A stretch of 64,000 nt of DNA, taken from positions 248,001 to 312,000 of the forward strand of contig DASVLJ010000062.1 in assembly GCA_036384915.1 (NCBI GenBank), in the 5' to 3' direction. The notes beneath the pieces are model-generated. The model was not told the origin of the DNA and ran no database searches. It saw only the letters and a list, made by a program, of their open reading frames with translations. Below, one piece after another: positions 18,034-25,174 of the stretch. A program made the translations under genes and the position numbers. The DNA comes from PKWO01 sp036384915 (GTDB taxonomy: Bacteria > Pseudomonadota > Gammaproteobacteria > Burkholderiales > Burkholderiaceae_D). How positions within the stretch are numbered: the stretch's first letter is position 1; the number at the start of each line of letters is the position of its first letter.

Positions 18034-19062
18034 ATGCAAATCGGCCCCCATATTCTCGCCAACAATGTCTTTGTCGCCCCCATGGCCGGGGTGACGGACC
18101 GGCCTTTCCGCCAGTTGTGCAAGCAGTTGGGCGCGGGCTATGCAGTGTCGGAAATGGCGGCCTCGAATCCGCGCCTGTGGGCGACGGAAAAGTCTTCGCG
18201 CCGCACCAACCATGACGGCGAGATGGAGCCGAAGGCGGTGCAGATCGCCGGCGCCGACCCGGCCATGCTGGCCGAGTGCGCCAGATTCAACGTCGAGCGC
18301 GGTGCGCAAATCATCGACATCAACATGGGTTGCCCGGTCAAGAAGGTGTGCAATAGCTGGTGCGGATCGGCCCTGTTGCAGAACGAAGAATTGGTCGGCC
18401 GGATTCTCGACGCGGTAGTGGCTGCCGTCGAGGTGCCCGTCACGCTGAAATTCCGCACCGGCTGGGACCGCTTGAACAAGAACGCCTTGCGCATCGCGAG
18501 CATGGCGGAGTCGGCCGGCATTGCCATGTTGACGCTGCACGGACGCACGCGTGCCGACGGCTACAAGGGCGATGCCGAATACGAAACCATTGCCGCGGTG
18601 AAGTCGGCGGTATCGATCCCGGTTGTCGCCAACGGCGACATTACCACGCCGCAAAAGGCCAAGGCCGTATTGCAGCAAACCGGGGCCGACGCCGTGATGA
18701 TAGGCCGTGCCGCCCAAGGCCGGCCCTGGATCTGCCGCGAAGTGGACCACTATCTCAAAACCGGCACGCTGTTGCCGCCGCCCATGGTGGCCGAGGTGCA
18801 GCGCTTGATGGATGAACACTTGCGCGCCCACTACGCCTTTTACGGCGAATACCTGGGTGTGCGCACGGCGCGCAAGCATATCGGCTGGTATGTGCACGAC
18901 CTCGCGGGCGGCGAAGACTTCCGCCGCCGCATGAATCTGCTGGAAGATTGCGAGCAGCAGCTTGCTGCAGTGCATGAGTTCTTCGAAATGCAGAAGATAT
19001 ACGGGGAACGGTTACAATACGGCCTTGCCGCAGAAAGCAGCATCGAGCAGCTCGCTGCCTGA
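18034..19062 (+). CDS. dusB: tRNA-dihydrouridine synthase B
   Basis: The 342-residue FMN enzyme reduces uridine to dihydrouridine in tRNA. The barrel signatures APMAGVTDRPFR and the catalytic cysteine in NMGCPVKKV are present, as are FRTGWD and LHGRTR. Unusually, the loop after the catalytic cysteine contains two further cysteines (KKVCNSWCGSALL). A TAAAAT -10-like element ends 6 bases before the ATG, so the message may be nearly leaderless. It is followed by fis, the classic dusB-fis pair, which supports assignment to DusB. Confidence 0.95.
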   Translation: MQIGPHILANNVFVAPMAGVTDRPFRQLCKQLGAGYAVSEMAASNPRLWATEKSSRRTNHDGEMEPKAVQIAGADPAMLAECARFNVERGAQIIDINMGCPVKKVCNSWCGSALLQNEELVGRILDAVVAAVEVPVTLKFRTGWDRLNKNALRIASMAESAGIAMLTLHGRTRADGYKGDAEYETIAAVKSAVSIPVVANGDITTPQKAKAVLQQTGADAVMIGRAAQGRPWICREVDHYLKTGTLLPPPMVAEVQRLMDEHLRAHYAFYGEYLGVRTARKHIGWYVHDLAGGEDFRRRMNLLEDCEQQLAAVHEFFEMQKIYGERLQYGLAAESSIEQLAA

Positions 19063-19158
19063 GTGCCGCGGATGCCGGCAACAAAGCCTGAGCCCGCACC
19101 AAGCAGAAGCAGGGATGGTGCAGCGGAGTCATAAAAATCCAAAAAATACGTAGCAAGC

Positions 19159-19392
19159 ATGAGCAAAGACAATATTCAAGAAGTCGTGAAGAAAAGCCTG
19201 GAAAAATATTTCAAGGACCTGGGCGAGCAGGAGCCCAGCAATGTCTATGAAATGGTGATACTCACGGTGGAAAAACCCATACTCGAAGCGGTGATGGCGC
19301 GCGCCGAAGGCAACCAGTCGCAAGCGGCCGATATGCTCGGCATCAACCGCAACACGCTGCGCAAGAAATTGCAGCAGCACGGCATGCTTTAA
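19159..19392 (+). CDS. fis: Fis family nucleoid-associated DNA-binding protein
   Basis: At 77 residues it is shorter than the enterobacterial protein (98) but typical for betaproteobacteria. The C-terminal helix-turn-helix is intact (GNQSQAADMLGINRNTLRKK). Fis bends DNA and modulates rRNA promoters and chromosome structure. Location after dusB is conserved across proteobacteria, and purH follows after 29 bases. Confidence 0.95.
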   Translation: MSKDNIQEVVKKSLEKYFKDLGEQEPSNVYEMVILTVEKPILEAVMARAEGNQSQAADMLGINRNTLRKKLQQHGML

Positions 19393-19421
19393 ACCGCTTT
19401 TCAATTTCCTCGGACCACATC

Positions 19422-20981
19422 ATGATCAAACAAGCCCTCATCTCGGTTTCCGACAAGACCGGCGTGCTCGAATTCGCGCGCGAACTCGCCGCCATGGGAG
19501 TCAACATCCTTTCCACCGGCGGCACGGCCAAGCTGCTGGCCGACAACGGCTTCAAGGTGACCGAGGTGGCCGATTACACGGGCTTCCCGGAAATGCTCGA
19601 TGGCCGCGTCAAGACCCTGCACCCCAAGGTGCATGGCGGCATCCTCGCGCGGCGCGACTTCCCGGCGCACATGGATGCGCTGGGCAGCCATGGCATTCCG
19701 ACGATCGACATGGTGGTGGTCAATCTCTACCCGTTCCAGCAGACGGTGGCCAAGGAGCACTGCACGCTGGAAGACGCGATCGAGAACATCGACATCGGCG
19801 GCCCGGCCATGCTGCGTTCTTCGGCCAAGAACCACAAGGACGTGGTCGTGATCTGCGACCCGGCCGACTATGCCCCGGTTCTGGAACAGATGAAGGCCGG
19901 CGAGGTGTCGTATGAAACGCGCTTCACGCTGGCCAAGAAAGTGTTCGCCCATACCGCGCAATACGATGGCGCGATCACGAATTATTTCACTTCCCTGGGC
20001 GAAGACAAGCAGCACGCCACGCGCAGCAACTTCCCTGAAACGCTGAACCTGCATTTCAAGAAAGTGCAAGACATGCGCTATGGCGAAAACCCGCACCAGT
20101 CCGCCGCCTTTTATCGCGACACCGTGCCGGCCGCAGGTTCTTTGGCCAACTACAAGCAGTTGCAAGGCAAGGAACTGTCGTACAACAACATCGCCGACGC
20201 CGATGCGGCCTGGGAATGCGTCAAGACCTTCGGCGAAACCGCCTGCGTCATCATCAAGCATGCCAACCCCTGCGGCGTGGCGGTCGGCGGCAATGCACTC
20301 GAAGCCTATAGCAAAGCCTTCCAGACCGACCCGACCTCGGCCTTCGGCGGCATCATCGCTTTCAATTGCGAGCTGGACGGCAATGCCGCAGAAGCGATTG
20401 CCAAGCAATTTGTCGAAGTGCTGATTGCACCGGGCTACACCGAAGCCGCGCGCGCCGTGTTTGCTGCCAAGCAGAACGTGCGCCTGCTCGAAGTGCCCTT
20501 GGGTGATGGCGTCAACGTGTTCGATTTCAAGCGTGTCGGCGGCGGCTTGCTGGTACAGTCGCCCGACTCCAAGAATGTGGCTATGGCCGACTTCAAGGTC
20601 GTGACCAAGAAGCAGCCGACCCAGCAACAATTGCAAGACATGATGTTCGCTTGGCGCGTGGCCAAGTTCGTCAAGTCCAACGCCATCGTGTTCTGCGCCA
20701 ACGGCATGACCATGGGCGTGGGTGCGGGCCAGATGAGCCGCGTCGATTCGGCGCGCATTGCTTCGATCAAGGCGCAAAATGCCAACCTGACGTTGGTCGG
20801 TTCGGCTGTGGCGTCCGATGCCTTCTTCCCGTTCCGCGACGGCCTGGACGTGGTGGTGCAAGCCGGCGCAACGGCTGTGGTGCAGCCGGGCGGCTCGATG
20901 CGCGACCAGGAAGTGATCGATGCCGCCGACGAACACGGTATCGTGATGATGCTGACGGGCACGCGCCACTTCCGCCACTAA
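19422..20981 (+). CDS. purH: Bifunctional AICAR formyltransferase / IMP cyclohydrolase
   Basis: It carries out the last two steps of IMP synthesis. The 519-residue protein has an N-terminal IMP cyclohydrolase domain (about 1-190; VSDKTGVLEFAREL, STGGTAKLL, HPKVHGGILARR) and a C-terminal transformylase domain with KHANPCGVA and the DAFFPFRDGLD segment. The length agrees with the family. ruvC starts 6 bases downstream, so purH and ruvC are probably cotranscribed. Confidence 0.97.
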   Translation: MIKQALISVSDKTGVLEFARELAAMGVNILSTGGTAKLLADNGFKVTEVADYTGFPEMLDGRVKTLHPKVHGGILARRDFPAHMDALGSHGIPTIDMVVVNLYPFQQTVAKEHCTLEDAIENIDIGGPAMLRSSAKNHKDVVVICDPADYAPVLEQMKAGEVSYETRFTLAKKVFAHTAQYDGAITNYFTSLGEDKQHATRSNFPETLNLHFKKVQDMRYGENPHQSAAFYRDTVPAAGSLANYKQLQGKELSYNNIADADAAWECVKTFGETACVIIKHANPCGVAVGGNALEAYSKAFQTDPTSAFGGIIAFNCELDGNAAEAIAKQFVEVLIAPGYTEAARAVFAAKQNVRLLEVPLGDGVNVFDFKRVGGGLLVQSPDSKNVAMADFKVVTKKQPTQQQLQDMMFAWRVAKFVKSNAIVFCANGMTMGVGAGQMSRVDSARIASIKAQNANLTLVGSAVASDAFFPFRDGLDVVVQAGATAVVQPGGSMRDQEVIDAADEHGIVMMLTGTRHFRH

Positions 20982-20987
20982 ATACAA

Positions 20988-21530
20988 GTGAAGATACTCG
21001 GCATCGACCCCGGCCTGCGCACCACGGGGTTCGGCGTCATCGACAAACAAGGCAACAAGCTTGCCTACATCGCCTCGGGCACGATCAAGACGCCCGAGGC
21101 CGATTTGCCGCAACGGCTCAAGACCATCTTCGCCGGCGTCTCCGAAATCGCGGCCACCTACGCGCCCGATTGCGCCGCCATCGAAAAAGTCTTCGTCAAC
21201 GTCAATCCGCAATCGACGCTCCTGCTCGGTCAGGCGCGCGGCGCGGCGATTTGCGCTCTGGTCAATGCCAGCCTGTCGGTTGCAGAATATACGGCGCTGC
21301 AATTGAAGCAAGCCGTGGTCGGCCATGGCAAGGCGCAGAAATCGCAGGTGCAGGAAATGGTGCAGCGGCTGTTGCTCTTGCCGGGCCTGCCTTCGACCGA
21401 TGCGGCCGATGCCTTGGGTGTGGCGATCTGCCATGCGCATAGCGGCGACTCTCTCTCGGCTTTGAGCGCGCTGGCGCCGGGCCTGGTGAAAAAAGGCTTG
21501 CGCATACGTGGCGGCCGCCTCGTCGGCTAG
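20988..21530 (+). CDS. ruvC: Holliday junction resolvase RuvC
   Basis: This 180-residue endonuclease cuts Holliday junctions. Acidic active-site residues are visible in the N-terminal ILGIDPGLRTTGFGV segment, in AAIEKVFVN and in the C-terminal DAADALGVAICHAH motif. The start is a GTG at 20988 with no clear ribosome binding site; coupling to purH is likely. A palindromic repeat separates it from ruvA. Confidence 0.96.
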   Translation: MKILGIDPGLRTTGFGVIDKQGNKLAYIASGTIKTPEADLPQRLKTIFAGVSEIAATYAPDCAAIEKVFVNVNPQSTLLLGQARGAAICALVNASLSVAEYTALQLKQAVVGHGKAQKSQVQEMVQRLLLLPGLPSTDAADALGVAICHAHSGDSLSALSALAPGLVKKGLRIRGGRLVG

Positions 21531-21535
21531 GGATA

Positions 21536-21677
21536 TGCTGAATAAGCTACTGCACCCGCCTACCCGGCCAGCCGTTTTGCGCTTGCGATGCTCACCGTAC
21601 CTGCGTACGGTTGCGCTTCTCAGCGCAAACCGGGCGGGCCGCGCAGGCTGCTCGCTACGCTTCTTCAGCACATCCCC
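21536..21677. repeat. Nested palindromic intergenic element
   Basis: The ruvC-ruvA spacer can fold into a long imperfect hairpin. The outer arms resemble one another in inverted orientation (ATGCTGAATAAGC near 21536, complement of GCTTCTTCAGCAC near 21659). An inner perfect hairpin, CCGTAC-CTGC-GTACGG, lies near 21596-21611, flanked by TTTGCGCT and AGCGCAAA. This is the form of a repetitive palindromic or MITE-like element. Confidence 0.75.
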
Positions 21678-21700
21678 AATTTGATAAAGGATCGTCATTC

Positions 21701-22279
21701 ATGATAGGCCGCCTCTCCGGAATCCTGATCGAAAAGAACCCGCCGCAAATTCTGGTCGACTGCCAGGGCGTGGGATATGAAGTCGACGTACCGATGAGTA
21801 CCTTCTACAACCTGCCGGGCCTGGGCGAGAAGGTTCAGCTCTTGACGCATTTGACCGTGCGGGAAGATGCGCATCTGCTGTTCGGTTTCGGCACGGCGGA
21901 AGAGCGCAATGTGTTTCGCCAGTTGATCAAGATTTCGGGTATCGGCGCGCGCACGGCCTTGTCGATTTTGTCAGGGATGTCGGTGGCCGATTTGGCGCAG
22001 GCGATTACTTTGCAGGAAGCGGGGCGCTTGACCAAGGTGCCTGGGATAGGCAAGAAGACGGCCGAACGTTTGTTGCTGGAATTGAAGGGTAAGCTAGGGG
22101 CGGATCTGGGGCATGTTGGCGGCGTGATGCATAGTGATGCTACGGCGGATATTCTCAATGCCTTGGTGGCGTTGGGATATTCGGACAAGGAAGCTAATCT
22201 CGCGTTGAAGCAGGTGCCTGCCGGCAGCAGCGTTTCGGACGGTATCAAGGCGGCATTGAAAGCGCTCTCGAAAGCCTAG
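21701..22279 (+). CDS. ruvA: Holliday junction branch migration protein RuvA
   Basis: The 192-residue protein binds the four-way junction as a tetramer and loads RuvB. It begins with the typical MIGRLSGILIEKNPP, contains helix-hairpin-helix motifs (ISGIGARTALSIL and VPGIGKKTAERLLLELK) and ends with the flexible linker and RuvB-binding domain III. The ATG at 21701 follows AAGGA. ruvB starts 12 bases downstream. Confidence 0.97.
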   Translation: MIGRLSGILIEKNPPQILVDCQGVGYEVDVPMSTFYNLPGLGEKVQLLTHLTVREDAHLLFGFGTAEERNVFRQLIKISGIGARTALSILSGMSVADLAQAITLQEAGRLTKVPGIGKKTAERLLLELKGKLGADLGHVGGVMHSDATADILNALVALGYSDKEANLALKQVPAGSSVSDGIKAALKALSKA

Positions 22280-22291
22280 TAGACTAGCGTA

Positions 22292-23341
22292 ATGACCATC
22301 CAAACCGACAATTTCACCGAACAGCGCATTATCTCGGCGACGCCGGCTTCGCCGAATGAGGAGGCTATCGAGCGCGCGCTACGTCCCAAGCAATTGGACG
22401 AATACGTCGGCCAGGAAAAGGTGCGCGGCCAGCTCGAAATCTTTATCGCGGCGGCGCGACAGCGCAGGGAAGCGCTCGACCACACTCTGCTGTTTGGTCC
22501 GCCGGGTTTGGGCAAGACCACGCTGGCCCATATCATTGCGCGTGAGATGGGCGTCAACCTGCGCCAGACTTCCGGCCCGGTGCTGGAGCGCGCCGGCGAT
22601 TTGGCGGCACTCTTGACCAATCTTGAAGCGAATGACGTCTTGTTCATTGACGAAATCCATCGCCTCTCGCCCGTGGTCGAGGAAATCCTGTACCCGGCGC
22701 TGGAAGATTACCAGATCGACATCATGATAGGCGAGGGGCCGGCGGCGCGCTCCGTACGGCTCGATCTGCAACCGTTTACCCTGGTCGGCGCCACCACGCG
22801 CGCCGGCATGTTGACCAATCCCTTGCGCGACCGCTTCGGCATCGTCGGCCGGCTCGAATTCTATACGCCGCAGGAATTGACGCGCATCGTGGTGCGCAGC
22901 GCGGCTTTGCTCAATGCGCCGATCGACGACGAGGGCGCGCTTGAAATCGCCAAGCGCAGCCGCGGCACGCCGCGTATCGCCAACCGCCTGCTGCGCCGCG
23001 TGCGCGACTATGCCGAGGTCAAGGGAACGGGCCAGATCACCAAGGCCATGGCCGATTCGGCCCTGGTCATGCTCGACGTCGATCCGGTCGGATTCGACTT
23101 GATGGACCGCAAATTGCTCGAAGCGGTGCTGTTCAAATTCTCGGGTGGCCCGGTCGGGCTCGACAACCTCGCCGCCGCCATCGGCGAAGAGCGCGACACC
23201 ATCGAAGACGTGCTCGAACCTTATCTGATCCAGCAGGGCTTCATCCAACGTACGCCGCGCGGCCGCATTGCCACGCCGGCAGCGTATGCGCACTTCGGCG
23301 TGGCGCCGCCACGCAGCGGCACGGGCGACCTCTGGCAATAA
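22292..23341 (+). CDS. ruvB: Holliday junction branch migration ATPase RuvB
   Basis: This 349-residue AAA+ motor drives branch migration with RuvA. Walker A is GPPGLGKTTLA, Walker B is LFIDEIHRL, sensor 1 is VGATTRAG, and a C-terminal winged helix ends with QGFIQRTPRGR. The length is typical. It closes the ruvC-ruvA-ruvB group. Confidence 0.98.
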   Translation: MTIQTDNFTEQRIISATPASPNEEAIERALRPKQLDEYVGQEKVRGQLEIFIAAARQRREALDHTLLFGPPGLGKTTLAHIIAREMGVNLRQTSGPVLERAGDLAALLTNLEANDVLFIDEIHRLSPVVEEILYPALEDYQIDIMIGEGPAARSVRLDLQPFTLVGATTRAGMLTNPLRDRFGIVGRLEFYTPQELTRIVVRSAALLNAPIDDEGALEIAKRSRGTPRIANRLLRRVRDYAEVKGTGQITKAMADSALVMLDVDPVGFDLMDRKLLEAVLFKFSGGPVGLDNLAAAIGEERDTIEDVLEPYLIQQGFIQRTPRGRIATPAAYAHFGVAPPRSGTGDLWQ

Positions 23342-23368
23342 ACCTCGTTTCGGGAAAACCATCCTGAG

Positions 23369-23478
23369 GCTGGCGCTGTCTCAGCGCCAGCAGCGATGCT
23401 GATTTTGTCCAAATTCTTGTTGCCAAACAAGAAAATATGTAAAGGTGGCGTGTCAGCATTTGGTGCGAGGCACCAAAT
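23369..23478. repeat. Three consecutive perfect short hairpins downstream of ruvB
   Basis: The 335-base gap between ruvB and the hydratase gene (23342-23676) contains three separate perfect inverted repeats: a 10-base stem with TCT loop (23369-23391), an 8-base stem with GCCA loop (23414-23433) and a 9-base stem with GAG loop (23458-23478). The first may terminate ruvB transcripts, but no T-tract follows directly. The rest of the gap is AT-rich and holds no gene. Confidence 0.7.
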
Positions 23479-23555
23479 ATTAGGTACCCGGCGTGCATTT
23501 TTGGCCAAGAAACCATGTGCATGCGACCAAAAACCGATATTTAGTTGATTTTTGC

Positions 23556-23569
23556 CTGATATCGATCAC
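23556..23569. promoter_or_regulatory. FNR/CRP-type half-palindrome upstream of the hydratase gene
   Basis: CTGAT-ATCG-ATCAC resembles the FNR consensus TTGAT-N4-ATCAA, with the inner TGAT/ATCA conserved. It lies 108 bases upstream of the hydratase start. The site could also be chance. Confidence 0.3.
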
Positions 23570-23676
23570 ATTTGGCCCTGGATTCGGCATAATCGTTTTC
23601 CAGCCAGCCCGCGGGTGCGGGTGGGCTTAGACATTTGCCTGCGAAACGCGGGCAATTCAGACAGCGAGCCCCCACA

Positions 23677-24507
23677 ATGCTGATGTCGACTCAAGCCAAC
23701 CGCTACGCGCACCAATTGCTCGAAGCCCGTGCGCAATCGCGCCTCATCCCCCCTTTGTCTTCGCATGAGCCCTTGTCGGCCTGCGATGCCTACGAGATTG
23801 CACATTGCATACTCGAAACGCGCATCGCGCAAGGCGAGACGATGATAGGACGCAAGATAGGTTTTACCAATCGCAAGATCTGGAGCCATTACGGCGTCGA
23901 TCAGCCTATCCACATGCCGATCTGGACTCCGATGTTCGACACCACGGTGCGCTACATCGAGGATAACCACGGCTTGCAAAGCCTGAAAGGGGCGATGCAG
24001 CCGCGCTTGGGGCCGGAACTGATCTTCCGCTTGGCCAAGGCTCCTGCACCCGATGCGACGGTGGAGGAGATTGCCGATTGCATCGAATGGATGGCGCACG
24101 CTTTCGAAATCGTGACCTGCCCCTTCCCCGATTGGAAGTTCGAGGAAGCCGATGCGATTGCCGCCTTCGGCATGCATGGCGCCTTGCTGGTGGGGGAGCC
24201 GAAATCCTTGTCCGCCGCTTCGCGCCGCAGCTTGCCGCAAGTGCTCGCCAATGCCAGCGTTTCGGTCTCGTGCGGCGATGAATTGCGTTCTGCCGGCTAC
24301 GGCAGCGACGTCTGGGGCAGCCCGGTGCATGCGCTGTGGCAGCTGAACCAGATACTGCATGGCCAGCCGCAGTTTGCGCCGTTGGCAGCAGGGGAGATCA
24401 TCACCACGGGGGCCTGGGCTGACGTGTTGCCGGTCGAACCTGGCCAGACCTGGGCGACGGCTTTCTCCGGCGTCAGTTTGCCGGGCCTTTCCATCTCTTT
24501 CGTGTAA
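23677..24507 (+). CDS. 2-keto-4-pentenoate hydratase / fumarylacetoacetate hydrolase-fold protein
   Basis: The 276-residue protein has the FAH-like fold of MhpD/DmpH: GRKIGFTNRKIW near residues 60-70, the RLGPELIFRL acidic metal site segment and the C-terminal ITTGAWADVLPVEPGQTW. Such enzymes hydrate 2-hydroxypentadienoate or decarboxylate oxalocrotonate in aromatic meta-cleavage. No other catabolic gene is close, so the substrate is unknown. Start codons at 23677 and 23683 are both possible. A terminator follows directly. Confidence 0.85.
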   Translation: MLMSTQANRYAHQLLEARAQSRLIPPLSSHEPLSACDAYEIAHCILETRIAQGETMIGRKIGFTNRKIWSHYGVDQPIHMPIWTPMFDTTVRYIEDNHGLQSLKGAMQPRLGPELIFRLAKAPAPDATVEEIADCIEWMAHAFEIVTCPFPDWKFEEADAIAAFGMHGALLVGEPKSLSAASRRSLPQVLANASVSVSCGDELRSAGYGSDVWGSPVHALWQLNQILHGQPQFAPLAAGEIITTGAWADVLPVEPGQTWATAFSGVSLPGLSISFV

Positions 24508-24510
24508 AGG

Positions 24511-24536
24511 ACAGGGCGGCTCAGCCGCCCTGTTTT
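24511..24536 (+). terminator. Intrinsic terminator after the hydratase gene
   Basis: A perfect 10-base GC-rich stem (24511-24520 with 24524-24533), TCA loop and TTTT lie between two convergent genes and overlap the end of the DUF2147 gene. Confidence 0.85.
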
Positions 24537-24981
24537 ACTCCTCGCGCAACCAGGTTTGCGAGCGTCCCAGAAGCGGGATGCCGATATAGCCGCGCACGCT
24601 CAGCTTCTTGCCCGAATCCTTCAATTCCAGCTTGCTGTGGTAGACCTTGCCGTTGTTGGGGTCGAGGATGTTGCCGCCGTTATATTCATCGCCGTCACGC
24701 TTCATGCCGCTCAAGATGGTCATACCGAGGATGGGCTGGTTTTTCAGCTCGCCTTCGCATTTGTCGCACTTGGGGTTTTGATCTTCGCTGGGTGCACGAA
24801 ACAGCTTTTCGATCTTGCCGCTCAATACGCCGTTGCTCTCCGTGATGCGGATCAGCGCCTTGGGCTTGCCGCTTTCATCGTCGATGTTTTTCCACAAACC
24901 GACAGGGCTGGCTTGCTGCGCCAACGCGGCGGACGATGCGAACAGTGCTGGAACTGCGGCGAGCAGGAAGAGTCGTTTCAT
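24535..24981 (-). CDS. DUF2147 secreted protein
   Basis: The 148-residue product has a signal peptide cleaved near ALAQ (residue 22) and the DUF2147 pattern: PVGLWKNIDDESGKPKALIRI, a CDKCEGELKNQPILGMTIL segment with two cysteines, GGNILDPNNGKVY and RGYIGIPLLGRSQTW. The family is periplasmic and of unknown function; some members sit in stress or lipid loci. The ATG at 24981 follows GGAG. It stands alone, convergent with the hydratase gene. Confidence 0.9.
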   Translation of the reverse strand: MKRLFLLAAVPALFASSAALAQQASPVGLWKNIDDESGKPKALIRITESNGVLSGKIEKLFRAPSEDQNPKCDKCEGELKNQPILGMTILSGMKRDGDEYNGGNILDPNNGKVYHSKLELKDSGKKLSVRGYIGIPLLGRSQTWLREE

Positions 24982-25174
24982 GCCGTTCTCCGGAGAAAGG
25001 GGTTTGTGCAAGGGTGGCACAAATCATCGCATGAAAATCCGGCGCCGCGCCAGATGGCGGCTAGATGATTTCTTCTAGGAATGCCGCAGCGCCGGGGTTT
25101 GCTGGATGGGAGAGCGAAGCGTGTGATGCCTGGCGACCCATCCTGCGGACTGCGCATTCCATCGATGCGCGAGC

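Noticed and set aside
19401..21698. 765-codon open frame on the minus strand
   Set aside because: It lies antisense to purH and ruvC, whose products are clear. It results from GC-rich codon bias and has no start context or domain.
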